Assembly (NCBI GenBank): GCA_020091685.1
Contig: CM034601.1
Location: 2,914,920 to 2,978,919, forward strand
Source of the DNA: Lutjanus erythropterus
Taxonomy: Eukaryota > Chordata > Actinopteri > Lutjaniformes > Lutjanidae
Direction of reading: 5' to 3'
DNA: 64,000 nt
Shown piece by piece: positions 45,831 through 59,680 of the stretch (position 1 is the first letter of the stretch; every line of letters starts with the position of its first letter). The notes under the pieces are model-generated. The model did no database searches. It saw only the letters and a list, made by a program, of their open reading frames with translations, and was not told the DNA's origin. Position numbers and translations under genes: made by a program.

Positions 45831-47802
45831 ACAGAGAGCAGAATATCGTACATTCAGAGTTAAACATGTAGGAGGGCATTAAAAAGCAGAAAATAGAGTA
45901 AAATAAAAAGTGGATCTGGGACGTGGATGTTGGGTTTACACTCTTTGATGAATATGCACCTGTGTTTAAAGAAAACTGATTTTATCCATAAGAGATGATT
46001 ATTGAGATAATACATTTATTACAGTGATGTTGGTCGTCTGTGCGAGCAGCTTATCACCCATATTGATGCTTATTATTAGGCGGCGACCTCTAGTGGCCGT
46101 AGTAGTTAAGGAGGAGGAAAGGATTGAGACTTTCACCCAGAAAACCAAAAGTCAATGTTGACTTATTTAAACTTAACGTGTGCGAGTTAACTTAGGTTAC
46201 ATACCTAACTGTCGTCAAACAGGACTGTGGTTTGGTTGCAGTGTGCAGTGAGAAAATGAGTGCAGACGGAAAAGAAACTGTGCAGAAAAAAAGCTTTATC
46301 GCTTTATTCAGCTGTATCGCCCAGGCCTAGATTAACAACTGTCACAGTTTGGTTGGGTTTAGGAAAGATTGAACTTTTATGTACTAAAGTTAAAATAAAT
46401 CAGCATCAACTTTTGGTTTTACAGGAGACACGAGCTGCAGACTCTGGAGTGAAAAGTTCTGTTTGAAGCGCCTGAACCTCCTCCGTATGTGGAGTTTCTC
46501 GCTGTTTACAGCACGACGTCGCCTGACACTTCTTCTCTTTGATAAACGGTAAAAGGACACGCCGTCTCTGCATAAGACAACAGACTTACTCTGTACCAAA
46601 ACCTTTGAGTAGGTTGTAGGGGGGGTCACCAGCAAAGGGAGAACATTTATACATAGAATATTTTATTTTTTATAATTTTTCTGAAGCTGAAACAACAAGG
46701 GAAGAAATAGAATTAGTGGTTTTGATGGATGTTTTAATCTATATTGTTCCCAGTGTGATCATTCATTGACTATGAACACTTTGTTATCTTAAACTTAAAA
46801 ATATTCAGAGGGGATTCCTTCAGACAAAATCCTCTTAAACTGTGGGTCTGTGGGTGGGTAACATGAAAAAGTTTGGGAACCCCCTGCACTAAAAGGATGA
46901 AGAAGCAGCTGCAGATCACTTCGAATAATATTTTTAAGTCTGTTTCACTCCGCTGATATTGCAGCTAATAGAACACCGATAAGAAAACTGATTTGCCTGC
47001 ACCATCACAGAAAATGTTCAATCAATAAAATTTAATTCACTTTGAAAAACTAAAGTGAATTCCTCGTATCAAGTTTGTTGATTGTTAATTTTCTGCCAGC
47101 ATTCTTCTCTTGACTTATTAGCAGCAACAGTGTTTTTTTAAGGTCGTATATATTTTTTTGGTTTTTTTTTAGCTCTTCTTTACAACAACTTGTTCGTCTT
47201 GACTGAAGTAGGCACCATGTGATCACCCAACATCTCTTTTTATCTGATTAAGAAAACCTGGTTAGCAAAGAAAGTTGATAACCACCACCTTTATCTCTGA
47301 CTGGGTTTTTAGTTTTTTGTGAGGCCGGCTCAGAAAGCCGGGACGCGTTGAGCTTCCTTCGTCCACATCGTCAGACGCGTTAATAAAACACTGCATCTTT
47401 AATCGGTTCGCTGCTTGTTTCTGCAAAACTTTGACCATTTTGGTTCAGTCTCCCTGTTGAATCACACAGATAAGAAATGAGTCAGTCAGAGGTGGAGACA
47501 ATGAGTCACGGACGCACTGGAAAAACTTTATTACTTGAAATCAGTCATGTTTAGAATAGTTCTTCATGAGGTGCTGAAAATCTCCTGCTGTTGATTTTGT
47601 TTCAAATGGGAAATAAAGGCATATTTTTCACATGCTGCGAGTTATTTGTCTTTATTAATACTGATGCATGGACATATAATGAAAGATTAGAATTAAAATC
47701 CAGTCAACAAAGTAGAATAAACAACAATACAATGACAGAAGAAGAGAAGAAAATGTGTGTAAATCTTTACAGTGAAGCTGCTGCTGCTGCTGCTTCACTG
47801 AC

Positions 47803-47905
47803 CTGCAGACGGTTTGCTGCTGCAGTCTGAAGCTTGTTGTCGTGTTTCTGCAGACGGTTTACTGCTGCAGCCTGAAGCTTGTTGTGTTTCTGCAGACAGT
47901 TACAG
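47803..47905. repeat. Minisatellite, 45-bp unit, about 2.3 copies
   Basis: Units start CTGCAGACGGTTTGCTGCTGC at 47803, 47848 and 47889 and carry CTGAAGCTTGTTG. The third is partial. A GCT run lies just before it. Confidence 0.85.
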
Positions 47906-49877
47906 ACATACTGTATATCTGCAGCACACCTTTTTATAAAGCATTTAAAATGTGTATACTGTTTTACTGATGATAGAAAAGAAGATCCTGATAATTTGGC
48001 CTGAATGCATTTATTTTGTTAAATGCTAAAATTTTCTGTTCTGTAAAGTGAAAAAGTTGAGAAAACACAAAACCTAAAGGCAAGGCAGGTTTTGAGCCCA
48101 ACTCAGACTCTTTAGTTTTGCACAACTCAAAATGTTTTGTTAAGATAATTTACTTTTCTTCTTTAGATAAACTACTTTTAGAAACTCCCAAAAAAATTTA
48201 TTTTAAAAACTGAGAAGAGTCGTTGCCTTGAAATTTTGAGTTATGTCTTTTTTTGACGTTTGTTTTCTTAATGGGAGGAGATAAAAAAAGATTAAGATGG
48301 CCTGTTAACTCAGCCTAAATGCATTTAGTTTTGTACGTTGTGTGTACTTAATGTCTATATGCATTTTAAAAAAGTGGGTCCCAAAAACAAATGAGACGAT
48401 TTGCTGTTTCCAGTTTTTATTAATTCCAGCCACCAGATGTGACTCACATTTTCCCAGTACTAAGTTACACAGATAAAATGAGGCAGGAGGAGATTTTTAT
48501 TTAGATAATTCTATTGTTGACATTATATTTTGTGGTTTTGGCAGTGGAAACTCTCACTCTTTTGTCCACAGGAGCCTCCAAAATCAGCACAATATCAACG
48601 TAGTCGCTTTAAATAATTATAACAAATATCATCAGTTAAAAAAAAAGTCATGAGGTAAAAGTGAGTTTTAAGAAGAAGTTTAAAAAGAGGACAGAGAGTT
48701 TCCTGCCTGAGATTCCCAGACATGGAGCTCTACAGCTGAAGACCCTGTGACCTTTAGTGACAAGTAGAGATTTAGGATCCATTAGTGTGGGTCTCAAGCA
48801 GCACTCAGGCTTATAAACAAGCAGTAAAATCTTAAAATCACCTCTAAAAATTCTCAAACTAAAAATATATAAGAAGTTTGACAGTAGATTTTTTGTATCA
48901 GCTGCAGTCTTTGGGTGTTTCTCCTGCTGATACCAGAATAAAGTCAAGCAATAGTCGAGCTGGGAGGAGATAAAAACATGACTCTTTGTTTATTCTGCTG
49001 GAGTTGTACAGTGGACACTCGTGCATCATCCCGTACGCTGCCACCCACTGGCCGGGAGTTAGAAGTGCAAAACCAAGATGGCTGACAGAGGGTCAGAAAC
49101 ACTCTTCTTCTACAGCAGGAGACCTTTGTAAATGAATTCAACTCTGTAACATCAAGAACAACCAAGGAGTAATAAAACTGTTAATGTTTCCTAGAAATGA
49201 TTTTACATTGGGAGGAAATTCAAATGAATCATTTGTCCACTAAATCATGCATTCCTGGCTACATTTCAACATTTCATACCAACACTGGGAGTTTGTTGTT
49301 CTTGAAAATACTTCTTCTGCAAACACAGAGAAGGAAGTGAAAAATTAAGTGAAAACAGAATCAACAAATTATGGTCTGTATCAGGAAGAATATTTTTTAC
49401 TGGTTTTCAGCTCAGTAAGCTGGTCCTGATGATGCAGTGCTGTATTATTTATATGGGCTTTTATATATATATACATATATACATATATATATGTATACCA
49501 AAAATGTGTGCTGGTCAGGGGGTTCTTATCTGCATACATATTTCAAAGGGCTGCATTACTGAAAAATGAACTGATATACAAGTCAGTAAAACTGAAGAGA
49601 CTGTAGTGTTGAATTATGAGTATTACTAGTATTTGAAGAGACATGGAAAACATTTTTCATCTGAAACAAAATGTGCAGTTCAACAGAGAGAGAGGCAGTG
49701 AGGAGCTGAGGAGTGTCAGAATATCTTCACATATGTGAACACACTAGTTTAACATCATCAAAAATAATATTATTAACATTATTTTAAAGTTGTCACATTA
49801 TTTATCATTTTATTCACTCGTTTTGTTAAATACATATTCCTCTTGTTGAAATCTGTCTCCACGAGTGAACATATGAA

Positions 49878-50240
49878 AATTCAGAATCAGAATCAGAAAT
49901 ATTACGACAACAGATGCTCCTAATCAAGAACAGAGATATATAGCATAGAGAAAATACAAGAAAACAGACACAGGTATTTTAAAATATGTATACATGTATA
50001 GAGAAACAATATCGCAATAATAGAGCAAAAAGATGTGCCTTATTCTCCAAAACAGAAATATATAGAGATAGAGCAGCAACATATATATAAGAAATAACAA
50101 GAATTATACAATAAGAAGGATTAGAAAATAAATATAAAAATTATGTTTAAAAAAAATGTGCAACATGATACAAAAATCAAATAAAATCAAATAGAGAGTA
50201 AAGCAAAAAGCTGTGTACACTGCAGACATTGAATTATTTA
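49878..50240 (+). repeat. CAGAATCAGAATCAG interspersed repeat
   Basis: It starts ATTCAGAATCAGAATCAGAAAT and continues A-rich with repeated ATATAGAGA segments and GTGCAACATGATAC. Similar sequences are frequent in teleosts. The right end is unclear. Confidence 0.5.
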
Positions 50241-50803
50241 ATTAAATGAAAAATGCATGTTTAAATAAGAAAATGTTTCATGCCTAAAGAGGGATAAAAA
50301 CACTTTTGACTGAGGCGGTCATAATTCGTGCACGAAAGGCAAAAGTCATGTATTCACTGGTGATAATAATCATATACGTTTTTTGTTGGTAAAGTGTCCA
50401 CAGCGCTGCAAAAAAAAAAAAAAAGTAGGATAAGGAAATGCAGGCAGAGTGTCTGCAGATACAGAAACCACCACTCACTTCTATAAATAATGACTGTCAG
50501 GAATTATGTTTACATGAGTCTAAATATTTTTTAGGGGGGGAAATGTCGCATATTGTGCCTTTAAGTAAGTCTTTGAATCAGGACTCGTGTAAACGTGAAT
50601 ATTTTCAGAGTGTGTTATTTACACTTTCACTTGAGTCTGTTCCTTTTGACCTTCAGATTTCACACAGTCAGAACAAATTTAATCTGTGGAACAAAGTGGA
50701 ACAGAGTTCATGGAACAGGAATATTTATTGCTCAGTTTGCTCGATGTGAGTGTTTTGAGTTGAGGCCTGCCTCTACATGAGTGTCATGCTGGAGCCTCAT
50801 GGT

Positions 50804-50845
<42 letters not shown>
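50804..50845. repeat. TG microsatellite
   Basis: About 20 TG units. Confidence 0.95.
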
Positions 50846-50846
<1 letters not shown>

Positions 50847-51064
50847 TGGGGGGTGAGTTCACTTCAGCTTTGTGGAAGTTTTACACAGACACGTGCTTCC
50901 TCCCCCTACTGGACACAGCTGGTAACAGCAGCTTATGTATTCTCACAGCAGGGTTCATGAGTCTTGTGCGAGATCACGTTTCTCTGCAAAATCACCAACC
51001 GAGCTGTCAGCTGAGAGGCCGCCTTACATTTTATCTGCAGCACGAAGCCTTGGTTTAACACTTA

Positions 51065-51088
51065 GTGTGTGTGTGTGTGTGTGTGTGT
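51065..51088. repeat. TG microsatellite
   Basis: About 12 TG units. Confidence 0.9.
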
Positions 51089-53704
51089 ACACTGATCATC
51101 AATATGTATTTTTAGATGTATATGAATTATTTATCCTCAACAAAATCCTGAAAACTTAACCCTTAACGGAGTAAAAGTCTCAAAACAAGGCAGACTTTTG
51201 GGAGGAAACTGAGCAGACAGACAGGAGAACATGTTCACTCCTTTTTTTTTTTGTCTTATTAAATCCATTTTACACACAGTACTGTCCAACTTCTATCTGT
51301 GGACATGATGCTGCAGTGTTTGTACGCCCAAAATACACAACAAAGGTTTTCCTGGAGGCGTCCACTTTGGTTTTCTGACCGGATCCAGATTCAGATCAAC
51401 TTTTGTCCAGTGCTGCAGATGAACACCATAGAATACACAGAAAAATTTGATCCCGCAGAGACAAAATGAACAACAAAGTCCAATAAAAACAGTCAAAGAA
51501 AGTTTCCGTCAGATTTGAAGTGTGAATCTAAAAGTGAAAGTGATCAGCAGAGAGATTCAGCCTGTGTGTTATACAGGCTGATGGCTGCAGCAATTAAAGA
51601 CTTCTTATATCAACTTTTTTTTCTCTTTCTGTTACTCCGTGTCATGTTTCTGCTGCAAATTAATTTGTAGTGAAGGAGATGGTCCGGGATGATTTTTTTA
51701 AAGACTTTGGAGGTGTAGAAGCTGGTTTCCTGGTTAATACATGTAATTTCCCCCGCTGTCCTGATTTGTTGTTGCAGCCCGACTCGGACCAGAACAAATA
51801 AACACTAGAAACTGATGTATAAAACATCTGTCTGTTTACATTACAAAATAACTAAGTTTGCATTCAAGTTTATTATCAATTTTAATTCAGTGGCATTTGT
51901 ATTTTGTGAACAATTCCACTGTTTCACCGTTGATTTTTGCAGCAGGCAGTGCAGTTTTGTACCCTCTAAAACTGATTACCATTTACCTTGTTTTCTTTAA
52001 GTTTAAATCCAGGCACCACCGTACAAAAACACAATAAATTCAGGTGTGATGTCATTCCCAGCTTCAGCCTCTGAGCTAAATGGAACACAACATCAGTGGG
52101 TCCAGGATGTGGTTAGCCTAGCTTAGCATAAACAATGGAAGTTGGTGAGAACTGCTAGCACAGATCTGTCAAAGCTGTTATCACATCATATACTTTACAA
52201 CAAAAAATGAGACTGTGGTCAGTTTAGTTTTCATATTGGAGATATTTATCGACTAACAGCAGGTCACAGTCAAGTCTTTGGATTGTTGATGAGCGTGTAA
52301 GATAACAAGATGCCATAAAAGGTGCATTTTACCATTTTTGGCTGCCAGCTGTAACTTAACCATCAGTTTAGCCTCATCACTGAGGTTGAGATCCATCTGC
52401 AAGACAAATAGCCTTTTTTTGTCTCATGATCTCTTCATATGAAACCACGTCTGCTCATGAGCCGTCACAGCAGGTTTTTTGTTTTTTTGTTTTTTTGAAC
52501 ATGTGAGCAGGTCAAGAGGGATTTTCCATTTTCCCAATAAAATGACTTTAATCATTTGAAAAGGTTTGAAAAGGTCAAACTTTATTGCATCTAATGAGAA
52601 AGAAGCAAACACCGGGGAGAATGATCCCAAACAGTTAGCAGAACGTTGTTTTCATATTTGTTCACACCAGTAATCAGGTAACAAACCACTGGGAACCACT
52701 GGTTCAGACTGATAGCAGGAGAACTGCGCCTGATCACTTGTGCTGCTTCTAGAGGTTTTAAAGAAACAGGCCTGAGATCACTGATATAAACCAACCTCAA
52801 ACAGCAGCAGAAAGAATCAAAATGTGGATGTAGTCACTGCCTGTGTGTCACTTTTTTGGACTTGTCAGTCAATTTGGCAACAATAGGAAGTTCATTTTGT
52901 AACTTTTGTTTGTTTTTGCACCAAGAAAATATAAATCCTGCAATAAAACGCAGCAAACAAACACTGAATCTGAAGCTTTGAGCCCCTCGGAGCACTAAAT
53001 TATTGACGTTTTAATGTGTACACACTATTTTTAGTGACGTTCACGAGGTGATCCTGTGTGTTACTGTGTGTCGCAGCAGCAGCGACGCATACTTTTTTAT
53101 GTTTTGAGATCCTGTTTAATGTTTTACATGTAAACTTTTAATATCCAGCCATCAGATAAATATAGTGAAATGGAAATTCTCCCAAAATAGAAACATATCC
53201 AGTATATTCCAGAACCAAGAATTATCCAGTGCTTCATACTTTTGATGTTAAAGTCTAAACTTTATTTATATTGCATGAAGCTTTTGTTTCCATCATAAAG
53301 CTTTAACATTAGCATTCAATTGAGAAATTGGTGGATATTTGTGTGATATTTGTATTTTATGCCTCCATGCTGATTATTTTAGTTACCTGGCACCTGAAAT
53401 AATTTATGAAAAGTGACTAGATGCAAGTGTCTTTAGCTAGTCAGCTAAACATCAACATAAATGTCGGTGTCCGCACACATCATATATCTCATATTGACTC
53501 CTGTCAACGTTCGTCTGTCTCCTTTCCTGCTGTCACAGTAATATTTCTTTATTACTTCATGTAAGGTTTGTTTTACAGCAAATTTCTCACATTAATTTTG
53601 TCGTTATTTCTCAACACATCTTCTTTAGTGCATTCATAACAGCTTGTTTAAATCTACTTTGGATTATGTGCTTGACTTTTCTCATCTTCTGTCCAGTTTA
53701 GATT

Positions 53705-53741
53705 TCTTTTTCTTTTTCTTTTTCTTTTTCTTTTTCTTTTT
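53705..53741. repeat. CTTTTT microsatellite
   Basis: Six CTTTTT hexamers in a row. Confidence 0.9.
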
Positions 53742-56659
53742 GAATCTTTCACTGCTGCTAACAAACAGCTCATACTTGCCAACCCACACGATTTTTCTCA
53801 TTTTCATTACCCTCTTCCTGTTTTCTATATGTTCTTGTATTTCTCCTGATTTCTGTCAATTTTTCACACCTTTTTTAAAAAATCTTTTCATCATTAAATC
53901 TGTTCCTGACACTGTGCAACATGTATAAGTCCTAAATGACCTAAAACTCTCCTGTTTCCACCCAGACAACAGTACAGCTGCATCAAAACATGAAGAATCC
54001 CCATTTCTTATTGAAAACTTTAAAAAGAAATGGACGCACATTTTATAAAATCAGCAGCGTTGATTTTCTCTGAAGTGGCAGTGGCAAAAAATAAAAGAAT
54101 GAAAGAAAAGTGGTGAATATTAAGTTATGACAGAGATTTCATGGTACAGAGCGATATTTCCCCAAACTTATTTCCTGAGGACCCGTTTTTTGTTTTTCTT
54201 TTTAAAATGACAATCCATCGCGACCCAAATCACAATTAGCCTCATCAGTAAATTTCACCAGTTCATTTGTGCACAAATGAACATTTTCACTGCCAACTTT
54301 GCATCTCCTTATATTGTCCTGACACTTAACTGTTACTGTTTACACGTTTTAAAACTTTCCAAATGAGAAATAAATTAATTTAGGCTGACAGATCAAATCA
54401 TTGTTTTTAATTCCTCTCATCAGAAAAACCGGGAACATTTTAGCCTAAATTAGATAAAATAAGTTAGATAATATAAGTTAGATGAAAATAACAGGCTCTT
54501 TATAAAAGGTTTTCCACAGATTCTATAAATCTTAGATTTTGCAGAATTTCTTCCATAATCTTTTATTTATTTGGGACCCAAATAGAATCTCCTGTGACCC
54601 ACGTGTGGGTCCCGACCCAGCCTTTGGGAACAACTGTTATAGAGGGATGAATTATTCAGTATACTTTCAAGGAATTAAAAGTATTCAGCTTAAAAATGCT
54701 GCTGCTGTGTACCTACTGTTTTGTTATTTTAATTCTTTAAAAGTCACCAGAATGCAGGAAACTCTGAAACTTTTTTTTTTTTTTTACTTATTTTCTTTTA
54801 TTAAAATCCGTATTCTTCCTATTTTTGAGGTCTCAAGGTTAGTAAACAGGGCTAAGCTACTGACTAACTGAGAATGATGCCGTCTATTAATATTGAAGAA
54901 TGGTGTAAATGAAGCGTTACCATGGTAACTGAGGTGCACGCGCGCTGTATTATACCAGAGCTGATCCCTCTTCACACAGCTTCACTCACACATCTCCCCA
55001 ACACCAATATGACAACTTCAGTTTGTTTGTTTTGTTTGTATCGTGATGTTGTTGTTGTTTGTTTTGTAAATATGTTTGCCCTGCACAGCTGGTAAAGAAC
55101 AAAGGGAGGAATTTCTTCTTACAGAAACATTTTGGAAACTTATGTTTGAAACTTACGGTGGTTTATGCAAGCAGGTACGGGGGATTTATTACTCATTACA
55201 CTGTATGTACATTAAAACAACAGGGTCCCTACATAACTACCAGTGGTGTAATGTAACCTAAAGTACATTTTGAGGAATTACTTTACATGTATTTCTGTTT
55301 TCTGCAGCTCTATACAGTCCTGTCACAACATTTCAGAGGTAGATATAACCTACAGCTTATATCCAGGGGTCGAAGTAACTAATTACAAATACTCCAAGAC
55401 CAGCAGTTTAAGATAATTTACACTGAAGATCTGGAGAAACAGAAACCTCTTTGATTGATAATGTTTAAAACACTGACTGTTAAAAAGTAACTAATACTCT
55501 GAGTAGTTTCTGAGATGAATACTTTGTACTTTCACTTGAGTATTTTCAAGGTTCAAGATTCAAAATGTTAATTGTCACACTGGTTATACAAGTATGATTG
55601 TGTGAAAAACTTTTCTGACACCAGTACTTTTACTTGTAATTGAGTAATATTTTAGTAACGTAACAGTACTTGTACTTGAGTATAGAGTTTCAGTACTCTT
55701 TCCACCACTGACAGGGGTTTTTATGGGTACTTGTACTTTTATGAGCAGTTTTTCAAGTCTGTACTTTTCATACTTAATGATGCATTACAAGCTGTAATCT
55801 ACTTAGTTACTTTTAAGATTAAACTGAGTATAATTTCAATTAATATCCAAACCTTTCATCTGCATTTTAGTAGCCAATAAGGTGATCTGATCACAAACGG
55901 ACCAATGAAACAAGGACATACAACTGAAAAACAAAACAAAACACTGCAGCAGCACACATTTGGGATGTTAATGATAATTAATCAATGAATCATTAATCGA
56001 TTGTCGTTATTGTTGTCAAGAATTTAACCAATTAAAAATGTTTTCACAGTGGCAGTAATTTGAACTTCATTTGATTTTGTTTTGTCTGTTTGTCATTTGC
56101 TGAATAGCATAGACTTAAAGAAAAAAAAAAGTGACCAAAATAATGAAAATGAGGAATAAACATGTTTTTTAGCTCATAAATTATTTATTGATGAATCGAT
56201 TGTTAGCATTTTCGATGACAGGTTCAGGAAATGCACAGAATTTGCAGCCTTAGTTTGAAGAGGTGAGCTTGACATCAACAGTTGAAAGTAACTAAGACTC
56301 TGAGTAGTTTTTGCGACAAATACTTTGTACTTTTACTTAAGTCTATTTTTAATACCACTACTTTTACTTATAGTTGTAACAGAAAGGAAGGGTATAACTA
56401 GGATAAAACTTATTTTGGATTACAATTCATTTATGATCACATAGTTTAAATATTTTCATTCGAAATTTTGTAGTATTTTGATTATACATTTTTAAATATA
56501 TTTCTTTCACTTTAAAATTTTTCGGACATTCCTCAGTTGACCACTAGAGGGAGTTTGAGCATCAGCAGTTGGAGGTTCTATGTCACATATGCATTTCTAC
56601 AGATTCAATGTGTCTACACCTCTAGTCACTGCAACATTAATAAGTTTTTACATGTTTAA

Positions 56660-56985
56660 TGATGGAAAATAACTAAGTGCATTTACTCAAGTACAATTTG
56701 AGGTACTTTCTCTACATTGAAACATTGAAAGAAAAAAGGATTGTTATGAGATTATATGAGTGGCTCCCAGGACTTTTATTTGTAATAGTGTGTACTATAA
56801 TTTATATAATAATATTCTTGCAATATTCTATATTCAATAGTTAAAGTACATTTAGCTGATATTACTTATTATTACTTCTACTTTACTAATATTAGCTTTC
56901 AGTGCTTTTACTTGTTATGGATTATTTCTATAGTGTTGTATTGCCACATTTACTTCAGTAAAAGATCCTCCTCCACCACTGCAAA
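56660..56985 (+). repeat. ACTTTACTTGAGTA-type interspersed repeat
   Basis: It opens AATAACTAAGTGCATTTACTC, then AAGTACAATTTGAGGTAC, and ends CTTCAGTAAAAGATCC then TCCTCCACCACTG. Partial relatives lie at about 55560-55715 and 56270-56370 and at 19655-19700. This is a common teleost repeat. Confidence 0.6.
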
Positions 56986-57328
56986 TTGCATCTAAGCCTT
57001 TTGTTGTCATGGTTACAGCAGGTCTGATTATTTATGTCAATGAATATTCAAGCTTTATATTCCCACAGGATCTTCTGTTTGGATGTAATAGTTTAAAGCC
57101 TGATTCCGGGAATAAACATGTGGAAATAAGGTGCTTATAACCTATGTGTTATTAGTGTTTAATGACTGTAGTGAATGTGGCAGCTAAAAAAGAGGCTGCA
57201 TATATTTAGACTCGGTGTTTGGAGGCTGTCATTACAGGCTGATGTGTGTCTCTACAGTATTTTTAACCCGAGCTGTGCAGACTAGATGTGCTCCCACTGG
57301 AGACACCAGCCTCCCACTGTACATTCAG

Positions 57329-57412
<84 letters not shown>
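57329..57412. repeat. ATA microsatellite, about 28 units
   Basis: An uninterrupted run of AAT/ATA of about 84 bp. It creates artificial open frames of poly-N, poly-I and poly-L. Confidence 0.97.
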
Positions 57413-57413
<1 letters not shown>

Positions 57414-57527
57414 GTATCTTGTTTCTGTCTTGTTTTCTGAATTCAGGTTGTCAGCTAAATTTTCTGTTATCAGACACAAAGTGTTCTTATAGGAGACAGG
57501 ATGGGCTGGGGCTAGCTGGTTAGCATG

Positions 57528-58049
57528 CTGTCGTGCTGCTGTGCTCCAGGTTGCAAGTTGTATAAATGTACGAAATCTGACAAATCTTTGTAATGTCACC
57601 ATCTCCTGACAGATCAGCAACTGAAAAAATAATGGAGAGTGAAAATCTGAAAGGATGTCCGTCCATATTTCAACCTAAAAAAACATATATGAAAACACAC
57701 TAGCTAGACAACAGCTAACATTAGCATTAATCACCTCCTAGCTAACATTACCGTTTGATAGTGTTATAGGGTACGATAGGAAAGGCTTAAATTAATTCTA
57801 TCATACTGTGTGACACTATCAAACAGTAACATTAGCTAAGAAATGGATAAATGCTAGCAATAGCTGTTGTCTAGCTAATGGGTTATTAAATGTGTTGTTT
57901 TAGCTTGAAATATGGTCCGATGTCCCTCCAGATTTTCACTGTCCATTATCTTTTCAGTTGCTGATCAGTTGGGAGATGGTGAAATGGTAATGATTTGTCA
58001 GATTCTCATTTGTACGACTTGCAACCTGGAACACAGCAGTACAGAGCAG
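57528..58049. repeat. Large fold-back (inverted repeat, 520 bp)
   Basis: The left arm (57528 to about 57779) and right arm (about 57798 to 58049) are near-complements over their whole length, leaving a loop of about 18 nt. Matching pairs include TCCAGGTTGCAAGT with ACTTGCAACCTGGA, GATCAGCAACTGAAAA with TTTTCAGTTGCTGATC, CTAGACAACAGCTA with TAGCTGTTGTCTAG, and GTTTGATAGTGT with ACACTATCAAAC. Identity by eye is roughly 75-80 percent. It is probably a fold-back transposable element. The short GCTAACATTAGC palindromes inside occur elsewhere in the window. Confidence 0.85.
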
Positions 58050-58821
58050 AGGAAACTGGCCGCCATGTCAATATGGCAAAATTAGCTACACAGACAACTG
58101 CTAACATTAGCCACACAGACGAACTGCTAGCATTAGCTGTGCAGACCAACTGCTAATGTTAACTATGCAGAAATCCCATTTGCTAGCTAACTGTGAATAC
58201 TACTATTACTACTGAAAAATATGTTGGGACTGTAGGTAATAAAAACACAAGCCCCAGACTGCGATATATTTATTAAAGTTTACTTGAAGTTTGAGTATGA
58301 ATATCATACTATAAAAAGATCATTTAAATGTTAAACACCGCCATTATGTAAATGTGCATTTGCATATAACAAAGGAAGAAACAGCAGGGCAAACAATTAT
58401 AAACCTAATAACCAACAGACAACATTTTATTCGGCTAAACAATTTCACCATAATTTGTGTTGAATTTGTGTTGTTTATCTGATCTGTTTGGTTTTGTTTA
58501 GTTATTTGATGCAACTGAGTCACTGATCACTATTGAGCAGACTCTGGACTCTGGCAAACTACTTGAACAGCACAAGATGGCAGCGCTCGTATCCGGGACA
58601 ATTTGGCTTCTGTTTTACAGAGGTAGCTAGTGAAACTGTGTCGGCCATCTTTATTTATGTTGTTGATACATGTAGTCACATCTTCAGTTAGCTAATGTTA
58701 GCAAAACACTTGCTAAGTAGCTACATAATCTATGTCAACCATTAGCTAACTAATTAACTAATGTATTGCTCTGTAGCAAAACAAAATGAAAATAATCAAA
58801 CTCAAACAATTAAAGTAAATC

Positions 58822-58852
58822 ACACCTAGATCCTGTCCCATTTCCACAAAAA
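58822..58852 (+). repeat. Source or twin of a 31-nt exact duplicate
   Basis: The block beginning ACACCTAGATCCTGTCCC and running into AAAAA recurs exactly at about 59795-59825. Flanks on the left do not match. Confidence 0.8.
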
Positions 58853-59009
58853 TATCACTGTTTGATTTCCTAAGAATACTAAAGTTATTCCAAATTCTCA
58901 CAAAAAGCTAGTACCAACCAAAATAAATTAATGTGTTGTTTTTTTTTGTCAAATTGAGCTAAATCGTTATATCCTCATATATCTATTAGTGAGCTCAAAC
59001 ATATTAAAA

Positions 59010-59218
59010 AAAAAACTGTGTGGGATTTAGTGACATCTAGTGGTGAGCTTCCATACTGCAAACACCTCGCACCAGTCTCTTGTTATAAGTGTGTAGGAGG
59101 AACTTTTTTATTTTCAGGCTTCAGGTGATTAGACACTAAAGGATATATTACATTATATTGAATTTCTACAATATTCTACCAATAAATCCCTGTAGCTCTT
59201 ACACATTGGACCTTTAAA
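59010..59218 (+). repeat. Percomorph MITE (GTGTGGGATTTAGTGACATC ... TTGGACCTTTAA)
   Basis: The left end carries TGTGTGGGATTTAGTGACATC then TAGTGGTGAG; the right end is CTCTTACACATTGGACCTTTAA, near-complementary to the left. It is the same family as the right end at 18600-18650. Confidence 0.7.
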
Positions 59219-59680
59219 TGATCAGTCAGTGGACAGAAAATAAATCACCAACAAGTCTGACAATCAATTAATCAGTTTTTAAGCTAAAACACTTAAAAGT
59301 CTTTCCTGGTAATCTCAGTCTAATTTTTTAAAATATATTTTAATATTTTTGATGACAGATTGAGAAGGCTATTTGTTAAAAAAAAAAAAAAGATTTTTTT
59401 TAACTGTAAATTTGTAAACAGCTAATTCAGTCAGTGAAATAAAAAAGATGAGCAACATACAGATGAGACTTAAAAATATGTATTACTAGGCTACTCAGGA
59501 AGCTAAATACTACACATCAGTGCAGCTGTTGATAAAAATATAATAAGTTATTCCAAAATTAATCTCTCACTGAAGAGCAAAATAAGGAGCCTCATATGTC
59601 TCCACAGCCAAAATACAGTCACTTTTTTGTAGTTTCAGGATATTTTGGGGGATTTGATTTAAAACCCTGTCGTATCTAAA

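Larger units (their letters stand above)
45831..59680. other. Gene-poor intergenic region, about 14 kb
   Basis: No open frame here has a recognisable motif or splice support. The region holds a 45-bp minisatellite (47803-47905), an OR-rich dispersed repeat starting CAGAATCAGAATCAGAAATA (49878-50240), TG microsatellites (50804-50845, 51065-51088), a CTTTTT repeat (53705-53741), fragments with TTAGCCTAGCTTAGCATAAA (near 52110) and CCCACGTGTGGGTCCCGACCC (54150-54645), several pieces of a repeat with ACTTTTACTTGAGTA and CCACCACTG signatures (55240-56985), an ATA microsatellite, a large fold-back (57528-58049) and an MITE at 59010-59218. Confidence 0.55.

Noticed and set aside
49441-49498. TATATACATATATA tract as a regulatory palindrome
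   Set aside because: Simple AT-rich low-complexity sequence.
57286-57523. Open frames of poly-N, poly-I and poly-L
   Set aside because: They are translations of the ATA microsatellite.
57528-58049. Fold-back considered as a microRNA precursor
   Set aside because: The arms are far longer than an animal pre-miRNA stem and resemble a fold-back transposable element.
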